Below are positions 1 through 11,700 of a stretch of DNA of 64,000 bases, in pieces. The stretch spans positions 1,550,001 to 1,614,000 of the forward strand of contig BSBM01001436.1 of NCBI GenBank assembly GCA_027924585.1. The letters run 5' to 3'. Every line of letters begins with the position of its first letter. Position 1 is the stretch's first letter. The DNA comes from Larix kaempferi (lineage: Eukaryota > Streptophyta > Pinopsida > Pinales > Pinaceae). A program made the position numbers and the translations under genes. The notes beneath the pieces are model-generated. The model made no database searches and was not told where the DNA came from. It saw only the letters and a list, made by a program, of their open reading frames with translations.

Positions 1-18
1 TATATTGACAAAGGTCAG

Positions 19-1968
19 ATGGAAGTGGACCCACCAGGAGACTCCTCCTTTGTGCAATTCCTGTTTCAAAGAAGCACACCATCAGTGCCTGGTTCGCCCA
101 GTCAAACCCCAACAATATTAGCAGCCATACCCATTACCATTGCTTTAGGAAAATCCAGCAAGATCGAAGGTGGTGACCCCATGGATGTGGATAGTAATGC
201 AGAAAGAGCCTCAAAGAGGAAAAAGGTGGAAGCAAGGCAGCCCAAGAAAAAGCAGGTCAGATTTATGGTGCCATCTTTTGAGGTTAAGGAGCGTGTATTT
301 AACAAAATACCCACTGGACTTACAACACCAAGCATGAGCAGGGCTGAGTTGTTGGAGGAATATGAAGAAAGCCTAGACAACATATCAGAAGAAGCTAAAT
401 TGTATGATAATGTGATGAAAATATCCAAGAAGGATGTGGCCTTGGTGGCGAGCAGAAACCTTGCCCAGAATACCTTAAGCCTTGCCTTAGCCACCAAGAA
501 CAAGGCCACGGAGTTGAAAGTGAAGCTAGAGGACATTCCAGTACCTGATGTAATCAATTTGCATAAAGAGACAGGTGAAGTCATCTACAACAAGTTGTTG
601 AAGTATGCCCTAGAGCTTTCAAATGTGCAGGCCAACAAAGCCAAAGTGCAGAAGCAGTTGGGATTGGAAATGGTGGAGAACAATAGCCTGAAAGCACAAG
701 TGAAAAAGTTCCAAGCTTCACTATTGTCCACTGAAAACCAAGAGGACAAGAGGGCTAGCATTTAGAACCTACTAGATGAAAAATACCAGGAAATCCTGTC
801 ACTAAAGAATAAATTGAAGATTCGGCCAGCTGCCCAACTGGTGAATACACCTGATATTGCAGAACTAGAAGAAGAAAAAGAAGAGCTGCAAGGTAAGTTG
901 ATTGATTGCAAATCCAAGCTATTAGAGTTTGAAGAAAGGGAGAAAAATGGCAAGAAGATATGAAATTGATAATGGACAGTGAGGAAGCCTTAAAGGTTAA
1001 GGTTGAGGAGCTTGAGAAGAAGTTGAAAGAGAAAGAGCAAGAGATAGAAGCCATGACCACACCCTCAATCGAATCTGGTGACTTTACCATTATAGGGAAA
1101 ATATCCAAGGCTAGTTTGGATGATACAAAAGTAATCAGACTGAAGAATCAGAATGCCAACCTAAGGACCCTGAAGGACAATGCAGAAAAGGATAAGGAGG
1201 CTTGGGAAACCAAGTACGAGGCAATGCAGGATGATTATGACAAGTTGAAGCAGCAGGTTATAGGGCAAGGTGCATTGCAGGAAGCAAAGAGGATCATCTG
1301 GGATGATATTGTTGCACAAGAATGGGAGATGAGGCCATATTTGGACTTCATGATGGATAAGGATGTTGTAATCGAGCTGGAAAGGTCAGTTGTCACACTG
1401 GCCAATGAGAAGCTAAACAAGAAACCTATGGATTATGCCCAGAATGCAATAGAGTTCTTAAATGGTATGTCTAAAGAGCAGGTTCAAGAATCCAATATAA
1501 AGGACAGAGTAACCACTATCATCTGCACAAAAAAGGTAATTCACAAGCACCATCAAGTGAGAATTATCCAAGAAGGAATTGACATCCTGGATGGCTAGGT
1601 GAAACTTTTCAGAGAAGTATTTGATCTTGTGTTTAAGAAAGGTCTGCCCATGTTTTGGGAAGAAGATGGTACAATTAGAACAAAGGAGGGGTATCAAATC
1701 AAGCTTTGGGAATGCAGGCTAGATGAGGGGTTTCGCAGAAATGGAGCAACCTTTGATAGGCAAGATGGTAGTGGACAAATTGACATAGGACTTCGAGCTA
1801 GCTTCGATCTTTAAATAGGTTCGTACACTCCTCGAGGGCTATTCATATAGAGAGCACACCGAAATGAGGGTACTGCTCCAGTAGATTGCCACGTTAGATT
1901 TGTCGGCAACTAAGCAGTGGAAAATCATTGAAAAATATGGAAAGGAAAAACTGAAGCTGAGTGCATGA
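19..1968 (+). pseudogene. C-terminal half of the extra 3' ORF of the Tat-like element, copy A
   Basis: The reading frame encodes a Ser/Pro-rich stretch, a basic nuclear-localisation-like cluster (SKRKKVE, near 205), a conserved segment and then a long Lys/Glu-rich coiled coil (about 590-1250). Its C-terminus ends in EKLKLSA near 1968. Compared with copy B it has a TAG stop at 763-765, a one-base loss near 947 (copy B has an extra G in AAAAAGTGGC) and a TAG at 1596-1598 where copy B keeps CAG. A frame change near 1750 is found in both copies, so it predates their split or is natural. I see no transmembrane segment. The function is unknown; I infer only that it is an element-encoded accessory protein. 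Confidence 0.7.
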
Positions 1969-2007
1969 AGAGTTGAGGATAGTGGAAGCAGCCAGTTGGA
2001 GGAGCAG

Positions 2008-2883
2008 TTAACAGAGCAATTTTGTCTTTTTGTTTGAGTCTGTTGTCATTTGGTAAAAAATATCAGTAAATTTGTAAAAGACAATTGAGCCAGTTTGGCC
2101 AACTTCGTCATTTTTTTGTAGTGGCGAACCTGTTGCATAGGTGTCACAGGTTTTGTAACCATTTTTTGTTAGGACAAGTTGATCCTGAGGCTCAGAATAT
2201 CTATATAAACAATGTAAAAGGATTCCAAAGGGTTGAAAATTTTGGGAAACCCATGTATTTCTATGTGTTGAGTATTTTTTACTGTTTCAATAAAATTTGG
2301 CAGAGCAGTACAGGCATTTTCTCTCAGGGATTCATGTGTTATCGATCTTGCAGTCTATTTATTCCTTTCCTTGTGTGAATGTTTTCTTTCTCTGTTTAAT
2401 CCATATTGTCATGTTGTTCATGCTTGGATAAGTGTAGTATCATAATAGAATTCATAGTTATTATGCTCTGTTCTTTTCATTCCAAGCATTCATAACCAGT
2501 TTATACTAAAATTGATATAGAATTCATAACCATATTCTCTATATTGATGGATTGTTTATCTTTTTCTTCTAAATCATCAAACTAAAAGCACTTTGACTAT
2601 GAGCGGGTGGCTTCCTTGCCTCTGAGTGAGTTTGTTTGCAAAGCATTGTCATGATATTCATTTTTTGTTTGTATTGACTCCACTGCCCAATGGATACCTG
2701 TTTCATTTTCAACCAAACAACAATCTAATCTTAGTTTTAATCATTTATCTGGCCCTGTTGAAACATGTTTGTGAGAGATCCCTCTATGGAGGATAAGAAG
2801 CCAGCTTATCCCTCCTCAAGTGGTTTTGTGGTTACCCCATTTTGGCTTCTCTGCAACCTTGAGGTACGATTTGGATTCTAACA
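2008..2883 (+). repeat. LTR of the Tat-like element, shared by the two tandem copies
   Basis: The LTR is about 876 bp and matches 29005-29881 along its full length with scattered substitutions. Its 3' end (CTAACA) is fixed by the primer binding site three bases downstream. The 5' boundary is approximate and placed after the purine-rich GTTGGAGGAGCAG, because both copies continue upstream into the element. It contains a TATA box (CTATATAAAC, 2201-2210) and a polyadenylation signal (AATAAA, about 2289). Confidence 0.8.
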
Positions 2884-2886
2884 TAT

Positions 2887-2904
2887 TGGTGTCATTGCCA
2901 GGGA
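2887..2904 (+). other. Primer binding site of the Tat-like element, tRNA-Asp type, decayed
   Basis: The sequence TGGTGTCATTGCCAGGGA lies just inside the LTR. It equals the usual plant gypsy site TGGCGCCGTTGCCGGGGA (complementary to tRNA-Asp) after C-to-T and G-to-A changes at the C and G positions. This fixes the LTR end and the element's orientation. Confidence 0.8.
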
Positions 2905-3109
2905 GCGAGTGTTGTGTCATCCCTAGGAGAATGACAAAGAATTCCGGTTTTCAGAGAAAGAAGAAATTTATGTGGGAAAATGGAGGTTTCTGAATTTAAT
3001 AAAGTTGTGCATTTTCCTTGGCGACTCCACTCATCGGGTTTTTTGTTCAAAGGAGACTCCACTGGGAAGAGTTGACAAGCCCAAGTCCATTTCTAAAGAA
3101 ATCTCATAA

Positions 3110-4258
3110 GGCATCCTGGCCCTTAGAAAGATCCACACAAGAGGTAACCCTAGCTCTGAGATTTTGCTAGATGTGGAAAATACAGAAGTCTTGCTTAGGC
3201 ATAGAAATAAAAAGGATAAAACTAGCCTTTCTGATATTGAAAGATCTGTGTCTAATGAAGAGTCATCTAATTTTCATGAATTGAATTTAGAAGTAAATAT
3301 TGGAAGACCATTGTTAAAATCTAAATCAGAGTCAGATCTAAATTTAGTTAAATAAATTCTGAATGACCTTGATTCATATCTTTTAGATCTGGTGTGGTAT
3401 AGTTTGCAAAATATTGTTAAAGCTGAAAGAGCTAAGCCTCATTCCCAAACCCTTCAGCCTCATATCATTATCCATAATCCTCCTCAGAATAATCCTCCTA
3501 TAGCTCAGAATCCACCCAGACCAATGGAAACCAGGTTTTCCCCCTTAGATCTACCAGTTGTTTTACATGCCTTCCCTCAAAACTATTCCCAGAGGATTAC
3601 CTTATACGATGGAGATGGGGATTTCTCAGCAAGGAAACATGTAGATAGGTTTGAGTACTTTATTGATTTGGAAGAAGTAGACTATGATGATGCTAAGATG
3701 AGGCTATTTGCTCAAAGCTTGTCTGGAGAAGCTAAGAGGTGGTTCAGAGATTTACCAGATGCCTCTATCCCTGACTTTGCAGCCTTCAAGGCACTATTCT
3801 TAGATAGGTGGGAGGAAGTAAAGAGTCCATCACAAATCTTGTCCCAATATAACCACCCAAAGAAAGGGAACTTTGATTCTGTGCATGAGTTCTCTAGTAG
3901 ATTCATGACGATGTACAATTCAATTCTAGCTGATATCAAACCCCTCATTGGTGCTGCTAAGCTACATTATGCAGATGCTTTTGAGGGGCATTTCTCATGT
4001 ATGCTAAGGGAGAGAAAGTCACCCACATTATTAGCTATGTTTAAGGATGCCATTGAAGTAGAAGCAAACATGATGGCTTCAGGAAAATTGAAGGGGAAAA
4101 CAGAAGTAGAAAAGAAGAAAATAGAAATCCATACCTCTACTTCCACTTCTTCCTCTACCAGTGATGTGAAGTTTGAAATGATGATGAAAACCATGGAAAA
4201 AATGATGGATAGGCTGGCCCTGGATAACAAGCCTCCAAATAGAGAACAGCCTGAGTGA
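3110..4258 (+). pseudogene. gag: Gag of the Tat-like element
   Basis: The frame is open from about 3110 apart from a TAA at 3353-3355. It contains the retrotransposon gag core between about 3590 and 4060, with TLYDGDGDFSARKHVDRF, then SLSGEAKRWFRDLP and FKALFLDRWE, typical of gypsy capsid domains. A Thr/Ser-rich stretch and a Met/Lys-rich helix follow. At 4258 the frame shifts; an adjoining frame continues RNPNFRRPF and a DEEGQEDP-rich acidic stretch to a TAG near 4447, as expected for the gag tail. No initiator ATG is obvious upstream of 3164. Confidence 0.75.
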
Positions 4259-4850
4259 GGAATCCTAACTTTAGGAGGCCATTCCATTAGAGAAATCAAA
4301 GGAACCCTGATGACCTTCAGATAAGGCCTCGTTTCCATGAAAATATGGTGGATGAAGAAGGACAAGAAGACCCAGTTCCAAAGGAGGTTCTAGTTCCATT
4401 CCAGAGTTGGACTCAGAGTAGTATCAAATGGGCTACCAGAATGCAGTAGATGACTTTCAAAGAAAGTTGTAGCTAAGGAATAGGGAGGTGACTATAAACA
4501 AAGGAAAGTGTAGTCAGAACCAGTATTCTAGTGCTCAACAAAACACTGATAAACATAAGGAAAAACAGCAGGATGCTGCTGCACAAAGGGGCCCAGAGAA
4601 GCCAAAAGAAAAACAGCAGGAATTTGCTGCACACCATAATTTAGAAAATAAAGAATAGAAGTCCAAGGAGACTAGACAGTCAGAACCTATTGACATTGGT
4701 AAACCAGTTTCATCCTTCAGTTTGAAGTCTGAGCTGTCAAAGGTAAAGATATCAATCCCTTTTAATGAGTTGTTAAAGAACAATGGATATAGGGATTAGA
4801 TCACCAAAAAGGTTAGTGGTCAAGGTGACTGTCAGCAAGATATTTTAGAA

Positions 4851-5369
4851 GTGATAGATGATGCTCCTACAATTGTTTTTGGGCCCAATATTGAAGAGGA
4901 AGATGATGAGGATGTTCCCCCATTCTATTGGAGTTTGAATGTTCATGACATGATTTTACACAATGCACTAATATATTCTGGTGCCTCTCACAACTTGATG
5001 CCCAAAACAGTGGTGGACGAGCTGGGTTTAGAAGTTACCAGGCCTTACAAAGATCTATACTCCTTCGACTGTAGGAAGATCAAATGTTTGGGGTTGATAA
5101 AGGACATGGTTGTAACACTGACCCAGCTTCCTTCCAAAAGCATTCTAATGGACATAGTGGTGGATGACATGCATGCAAAGTTTGGTATGCTATTTTCCAG
5201 GTCTTGGGCATCAAAGCTGAGAGGGAATATGCAGCTAGACTGGTCATATGCCACCATCCCTCTATTTGGAGGAAACAAGAGACTATACATAGAGAAGAGA
5301 TTGGCTTATATGGTCAGCAGCCCAGACAAACCTGAGAACCATCCCTATATGCTATTGATACAGACTTAG
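4851..5369 (+). pseudogene. Aspartic protease domain of the Tat-like element
   Basis: The acidic lead (NIEEEDDEDVPPFYW) is followed by NALIYSGASHNLMP. That motif is the retropepsin active site with the catalytic Asp replaced by Tyr (families have D-[ST]-G-A-S). Downstream, VDELGLEVTRPYKDLYSFD and CLGLIKDMVVTLTQLP fit the flap and core strands. The protease is therefore predicted inactive. The frame ends at 5367-5369; a short stretch with stops leads to the next domain. Confidence 0.75.
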
Positions 5370-5496
5370 GATCCAGCATATTCTTTAATGATGGACCCCG
5401 AATTGATCCTAAGGTTCCTATACACTTGGAAGTGGAGGACGACAAGGAGTTTGCAGTGAGGTAGGATTCCTTGAAAGGAAGCAGAATGAAGAAGGT

Positions 5497-5967
5497 TTGT
5501 GGACAATGTATTTCGATGGGTCTTTGAGAAAAAATGGTGTTGGTGCAAGGGTCTGGATCATCCCACCTGACAGAGAATTTAAAGCCCTGTCATATAAGCT
5601 AACTTTTGAATGCACTAACAATGTGACAGAGTATGAGGCCCTGTTGCTGGGATTGCAAGCTTTGAAGGATATGGGAGCCAAAAGGATACATGTATTTGGG
5701 AACTCAGAGCTGGTGATAAACCAAGTAAATGATAGCTATTAGAACAAACATCCCAGGATGAGGGTCTATAGGAATGAAGTATGGGATATGTTTGGTAACT
5801 ATTTCTCAGAGCATAAGATCAGGGTGATACCCAAGATTGAGAATCAGGTGGCGGATTCCTTAGCCACTACTGCTGGGGGTTTCAAAACCCCAATCTACTC
5901 CCAAACAAAATATGAAGTGGAAATAGTGAACAGGCCATCAATTCCAGACAATTCCAAGTATTGGTAG
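5497..5967 (+). pseudogene. Extra (archaeal-type) RNase H domain placed before the RT
   Basis: WTMYFDGSLRKNGVGAR carries the first catalytic Asp (FDGS). TNNVTEYEALLLGLQAL carries the Glu, and FGNSELVINQV is the third site with Asp changed to Asn (usually GDS). After a TAG at 5740, RVIPKIENQVADSLATTAGG supplies the last Asp (VAD). This is the signature of the RNase H type found as a second RNase H in Tat-lineage elements. Here it lies between protease and RT, and a diverged original RNase H still follows the RT (7321-7675). It would cleave the RNA strand of RNA:DNA hybrids; this copy is probably inactive. Confidence 0.75.
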
Positions 5968-6119
5968 GTATTTGATGATGTCATGTAGATCAAGAGGTTC
6001 TTAGAATTACCTAATGAATTTGAAAATGTACAGGTTGACACAGAAAATGAAAACCTGGAGGGTTTCATTAGCGAAGAGCGGGCCGAAGATGAAGGGTCGA
6101 AGGCAAAGGATGGAAAGGT

Positions 6120-7270
6120 ATGTTAGGGGGAAAGGATATCATCCAGCTAAAGAGTAATTATACCCCCAAAGGCTTGATACCCCTGGAAAAACTATTCGAC
6201 CAGAATGACGTGGCTAAGAATCCTAAGGTCGAGCCTGCCAACGATGTTGTGGAAGACCAGAACTTGGGTACCAAGGAAGAGCCTCGAATTGTAAAATTAT
6301 CCAAAAAGCTTCCTACTAAAGAAAGGCATGAGTATGTGTAGTTGATGAAGAAGTACACTGATGTTTTTTCTTGGAGCTACGAGGACCTAAAGGAGTATGA
6401 CACTTCCATTATACAACACTCCATCCCAATCAAGCCTGGAGAGAATCCTTTCAGGCAGAAGCTGCGGAGAATAAACCCTAACTTGTTTCCTGTGACAGAG
6501 AAGGAAATCAAGAAATTGTTCAATGCCAAGATCATTGTCACCTTGAGATTTTCAAAGTGGATAGCTAATCTGGTACCTGTCAGGAAAAAGAATGGTGAGA
6601 TCAGGATATGTATAGACTTCAGGAACCTTAACAAAGTGTCACTGAAAGATTACTACCCATTTCCAAATATGGAGCATATCCTGTAGAAGGTGGTAGGAGC
6701 TGAGAGGATATCAATGATGGATGGGTTCTCAGGGTATAATCAAGTCAAAGTGTGACTAGAAGACCAAGAAAAGACTGCCTTCACTACTCCCTAGGGCGCA
6801 TTCTTGTATGCAAAGATGCCCTTTGGCTAATTAATGCAGGGGCCACCTTCCAGCGTGAAATGGACATAGCCTTTGCTTAAGAGAAAGATAGGTTTGTGGT
6901 GGTTTATATGGATGATATAACAGTTTATTCTAGTTCTGACAGAGAACACCTTAAGCATTTGGAGAAGGTCTTTATCAAATGCAGGAAATATGGTATTTGT
7001 CTTAATCCAAAGAAGTCAAATTTTACATTAGAATAAGCAAAGCTCCTTGGGCATATCATTTCAAAAGATGGTATCAAGATCGACCCAGAGAGAGTTAGTG
7101 AAATTGAGAAGGTAGGGGAACCAAGGAGCAAGAAAGAGGTGCAGTATCTCATTGGGCAAGTAGGATTCCTAAGAAGATTTATCCCCAGTTTTGCAGAAAT
7201 AATGAGAAGCATTACAAACATGCTGAGAAAAGAAAATCAGAGAAAATGGATAGAAGAGGTTAGGGAATAA
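6120..7270 (+). pseudogene. Reverse transcriptase of the Tat-like element
   Basis: A connecting stretch (6120-6341) leads into the gypsy RT. FSWSYEDLKEYDTSIIQHSI and LRRINPNLFPVTEKEIKKL form the N-terminal part, FSKWIANLVPVRKKNGEIR and ICIDFRNLNKVSLKDYYPFP the fingers, and DGFSGYNQV the motif A region. The catalytic YMDD box is at 6905-6916. GHIISKDGIKIDPERV and FLRRFIPSFAEI mark the thumb. In-frame stops lie at 6340 (TAG), 6684 (TAG), 6754 (TGA) and elsewhere. A one-base loss near 6830 shifts the frame at the expected GLMNAGATFQR segment. Confidence 0.85.
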
Positions 7271-7320
7271 TTCAAAGGCATTAAGAAGGCCATCACCGAA
7301 GCCCCAGTCCTAGCCAGCCC

Positions 7321-7675
7321 ATATTTTTCTAAAGATTTCCTGATTTTTTCCTATGCATCTGAACATACAGTGGCTGGAGTACTTTTGCAGAAGAATAGCC
7401 AGAATGCTGAGCAACCGATTGCATTTTTTAGCAGAGTGTTGAGAGATGGGGAATTAAAATATGACATAATGGAGAAGCAAGCATATGCTTTGGTGAAGTC
7501 CTTGAAATATTTCAGAGTATACATCCTGCATTCACATATTATTGCACATGTCCCAAATAATACAATGAAGAGAATCCTCACCCAGCCAGATCCTGAGGGG
7601 AAAAGGGAAAAGTGGATTGTTGTTCTGTTGGAGTATGATCTAGAGATCAAACCTACCAAGCCGGTGAAGGGATAG
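7321..7675 (+). pseudogene. Original gypsy RNase H domain of the Tat-like element, first catalytic Asp absent
   Basis: FLIFSYASEHTVAGVLLQ stands where Ty3 elements have a T-D-A-S box, so the first catalytic Asp is missing. The rest is well preserved: EQPIAFFSRVLRDGELKYD, MEKQAYALVKSLKYFRVYIL and KIEYDLEIKP-like sequence before KPVKG. Loss of this active site with gain of another RNase H resembles the retroviral connection domain. I believe the missing Asp is a family feature rather than decay, but one copy cannot prove this. A TAG at 7673 is followed by more in-frame sequence. Confidence 0.75.
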
Positions 7676-8009
7676 GGGTTGGAAAAAATGATGTCTGAGG
7701 CAAATTGTGAATCTCTGCAAATAAATTTCTTGGAGGACCATTCAAGGTAGCTGGACACAGGAGTATAGGTAATACAAGATTTCTCTATTTCTCCTTGGTA
7801 TGCTGACATTGTATATGTGCTGCAAAATTTGCAAGCCGCTGCAGGGTTGAGAAAAACAAGGTCAGGTCTATAAAATTGAAGGCTACCAAATTCCGCATCA
7901 TGAACCAATACTTATATTGGAAAGATCCCGGGGGTATACTGTTGAACTGCTTGCTAGAAAATGAAGCTCAATAAACTAGGAAATATTTTCATAAGGGATA
8001 TTGTGGGGG

Positions 8010-8014
8010 TCACC
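8010..8014 (+). repeat. Target site duplication, left copy, of copia element 1
   Basis: TCACC at 8010-8014 is repeated at 13263-13267 immediately outside the element ends. Removing the element and one copy restores the integrase reading frame. Confidence 0.9.
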
Positions 8015-8626
8015 TATTGGTTATGGAGCCAGATCTTCTAGCCTCATAGATGATATTGTATTAGTCGTGTTTGTACCCCAGTTCTATATGATGTGTAGGT
8101 GGACTGTACACTCACCCCAGCGGGGGGGTGTGGGGGGGCATCGCCCCCCCACGGGGTTCCAGGGGGGCCCATCCCCCCTGGCTGGGGGGTTCGGGGGTAG
8201 CGCCCCTGAGAAATGGGGGTTCGGAGGCAACGCCCCCGAAGAAAATTTTTGGGGCTGTTTTCGCCAGCTGTTTTGCGGGCCCATGGTTTTGGGTATCCCG
8301 TGGTATTTTCCCATTGTATTTCCCTTATAAAAGAAAGACATTGTAATACGGCTAGGGTTGATGTATTAGGTTTTATGCATTGTAAAGATCTTTGAGATCT
8401 GGAGAGAGACTGTAAAACAGAGAAGAGGAAGTGCAGCGGTTGTGCTGCAGGTTGTATCCCTTCGACTTGCTGGACGGTAATAATAATAAGGACTGGCAAA
8501 TTCAGTGTGGACGTAGCCCAAGTTGGGTGAACCACGATATATCTGTGTCTCTCTTGTAATGTGTATGTGTGATTATATTTGCATTTCTGTTTATTGTTAT
8601 TGCTCTGCGATCCTGTTTTTCTAACA
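8015..8626 (+). repeat. 5' LTR of copia element 1
   Basis: The LTR starts TATTGG (a TG-to-TA change from TGTTGG) and ends TCTAACA, 612 bp. A very G/C-rich block at 8112-8245 can fold into several GGGGGC/GCCCCC hairpins. The TATA box (TTATAAAAG) is at 8325-8333. The rest matches 12672-13262 almost perfectly. Confidence 0.95.
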
Positions 8627-8628
8627 AT

Positions 8629-8642
8629 TGGTATCAGAGCCA
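8629..8642 (+). other. Primer binding site of copia element 1
   Basis: TGGTATCAGAGCCA, two bases after the LTR, is the standard site complementary to the 3' end of plant initiator tRNA-Met. Confidence 0.95.
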
Positions 8643-8701
8643 AAGGTCTATTTGGCAGATAAACCCGCAGGAAGCTAGGGTTTCTGGTTCGAGTGGGAGC
8701 A

Positions 8702-11700
8702 ATGGCAGAAGAAGGAAAGTTTAAGGTCGAGAAGTTTAACGGCCAAAACTTCGGGTTATGGAAGATGCAAATGGAGGACTATCTGTACCAGAAGGATCTA
8801 TTCCTACCGTTGGGAGGAAAAGCAAAGCAGCCGACGACTATGAAGGACGAAGAATGGGTGGTTCTTGACAGAAAGGCTCTGGGAACAATACGGTTGAGCC
8901 TGGCTTCGTCGGTGGCTTTCAATATCTCAAAAGAAACGACAACAGAGGGTTTGATGAAAGCATTGGGTAAGCTGTATGAAAAACCCTCGGCTTCCAACAA
9001 GGTATTTCTAATGAAGCGTTTATTTAATATGAAGATGTCTGAAGGTGGATCTGTTACTGATCATTTAAATGAGTTTAATACGGTTACAAATCAGCTAAGT
9101 TCTGTAAGTGTGAACTTTGATGATGAGGTTAGGGCTCTTCTAATCTTGTGTTCATTGCCAGAAAGCTGGAATAGCTTGGTCATGGCTGTAAGTAACTCTG
9201 TCTCTGGTTCAAACACCTTGAAATTTGATGATGCTATTGGTGTTATTCTTAGCGAGGAAATGCGAAGAAAAAGCACAGGTGAGACATCAGGTAATGCGTT
9301 GACCATGGAGAGCAGAGGAAGACAAAAGGAGAGAGGAAAGAGCCAAGGTAATCGTGGAAAGTCTAAAACGGGCAGATCTAAGTCCAGACTGGGAAAGATA
9401 GAGTGCTGGAACTGTGGAAAGAAAGGACATCTGAAGAAAGAGTGCAAATCTCTAAAGAAGAAAGGAGATGCACAGAAGGAAACTACCCAGGAAGCAAATG
9501 TAGCAGGTGATGTGTTACAAGATGCTTTGATTCTTGCATTAGATAATACTAGTGATTATTGGGTAGTAGATTCAGGAGCTTCATGTCATGCTACACCCCA
9601 TAGGAAATACTTTCATGAGTATGTTCCTGGCGATTTTGGACATGTTTTATTGGGTGATGATGAGCCATGTAAAATTGTTGGAATGGGTAAGGTATGGATA
9701 AAAGTTAAGAATGGAACTGATTGGTTGTTGAAAGATGTTAGGCATATTCCTGCTATGAAAAGAAATCTGATCTCAACAGGGCAGTTGGGAGATGGCGGCT
9801 GTCTATCTACGTTCGGAAAAAAGTGGTGGAAGATCACTAAAGGATCAATGGTGATAGCAAAAGGAGACAGAGTAGGTACGTTGTATTTATGTCCTCATAA
9901 TACTGACCATTCTATCTCTTTAGCTTCCACAGGAACAGATACAGAATTGTGGCATCATAGGCTTGGCCACATGAGTGAGAAGGGGATGCAGATTCTCCAC
10001 TCAAGAAACTTGCTGCCGGATTTGAAGCAGGTAAGTTTGGAATTCTGTGAAAACTGTGTTTATGGAAAACAGAAGAGAGTCAGATTTATCAGGGTTGGGA
10101 AACAGAAGAAGAATGAAAAATTAGAGCTTGTGCATACAGATGTATGGGGACCGGCTCAGGTACAATCTCTTGGTGGCTCTCATTATTATGTTACATTTAT
10201 TGATGATGCAACTAGAAAAACTTGGGTTTATTGCATTAGACAGAAATCTGATGTGTTTGCTACTTTTAAGAAGTGGAAAGCTTTGGTTGAGAATGAGACA
10301 GGAAAAAGGTTGAAGTGTCTCAGATCTGATAATGGAGGTGAGTACTGCGGCAAGGAGTTTGATAGTTACTGTTCATACCATGGGATTCGTAGAGAGAAGA
10401 CAGTCCCAGGAACACCATAGGAAAATGGTGTGTCAGAAAGGATGAACAGAACGATCATGGAGCGTGCAAGGTGTATGCGACTGCATGCAGGGTTGCCCTT
10501 ACAGTTTTGGGCGGATGCTGTAAATACTGCTGTTTATTTAATAAACAGAGGACCTTCAAGTGCTTTGGATGGTGGTATTCCAGAGGAAGCATGGACAGAT
10601 AAAAAGGTAAACTACTCATTTCTGAGAACGTTTGGTTGTGAAGCATTTGTCCATATTGATAAAGAAAATAGAACAAAGCTTGAAGCTAAATCCAAGAAAT
10701 GTACCTTTATTGGATATGGGGTTGATGAATTTGGTTATCGTTTATGGGATTATGAAAATAACAAAATCATCAGGAGTAGAGATGTGATATTCAATGAAAA
10801 GGTCATGTATAAAGATCAGTTGCAGGGAAAGAAACAGGAAAAGGAAAGCACAGAGTACATAGTGCTTGATGAAGATGAAGTTAAAGAAAATGAAGTTCCG
10901 AAGGTGCCAGAAAATCAAGAGCAGCAGCAAGTACCTGAAACTCCTGCAACTGTAAGAAGATCTACCAGGTTAAGTAGACTCCCTGAACGATACTCTCCTT
11001 CAATGTATTATTTATTGATGACTGATTCTGGTGAACCAGAATGTTATGAAGAAGCAATGCAGGTGGAAACTAGAAAGAAGTGGGAGCAAGGCATGAATGA
11101 GGAGATGGACTCATTGGTAGGAAACCAGACTTGGGATTTGGTTAAGTTGCCTGCTGGTAAAAGAGCATTGCAAAACAAATGGATTTACAGGTTGAAGGAA
11201 GAAGAAGGAGGTAAGAAGCGGTACAAGGATAGACTTGTTGTAAAGGGGTTTGCACAGAAGAAAGGTATAGATTTTGATGAAATATTTTCTCCTGTTGTAA
11301 AGATGACTTCAATTAGGACTATCTTAAGTCTAGTGGCGGTAGAAGATTTGCATCTTGAAAAGTTAGATGTAAAAACAGCCTTCCTCCATGGGGATTTGGA
11401 AGAAGAAATATATATGCAGCAGCCACAAGGGTATGAGGTCAAAGGTAAGGAGGATCTGGTATGCAGGTTGAAAAAGAGCTTGTATGGTTTGAAGCAAGCT
11501 CCAAGGCAGTGGTATCTAAAGTTTGACAGGTTTATGACAGAACAAGGTTATAGTAGATGTCATTCTGACCACTGTGTTTATTTCAAGAAGCTAGACAATG
11601 GAAGATATATTATCTTGTTATTGTATGTGGATGACATGCTTGTTGCAGGGTCTGACATGCAGGATATAAATGTACTCAAAAGGAAGCTAGCTAATTCATT

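Larger units (their letters stand above)
1..2883 (+). mobile_element. 3' end of an upstream Tat-like Ty3/gypsy element (copy A), truncated by the window edge
   Basis: This stretch is the end of the extra 3' ORF plus an LTR. It is collinear with 16835-18416 followed by 28552-29881, the equivalent part of a second copy in this window. The internal part (1-1968) lies upstream of the LTR, while a primer binding site and gag follow it, so two elements sit head to tail and share one LTR. This arrangement usually comes from unequal recombination between LTRs. The 5' end is outside the window. Confidence is high because a long pairwise match exists inside the window. Confidence 0.85.

Noticed and set aside
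2085-2378. Plus-strand frames of about 97 codons in both LTRs (also 29082-29375)
   Set aside because: They lie inside the LTRs across TATA box and polyadenylation signal, and have no domain; conservation follows from LTR homology.
8044-8643. A 199-codon minus-strand frame in the copia 1 LTR
   Set aside because: It is an artefact of the G/C-rich block, repeated in the other LTR, with Pro/Gly low complexity and no family.
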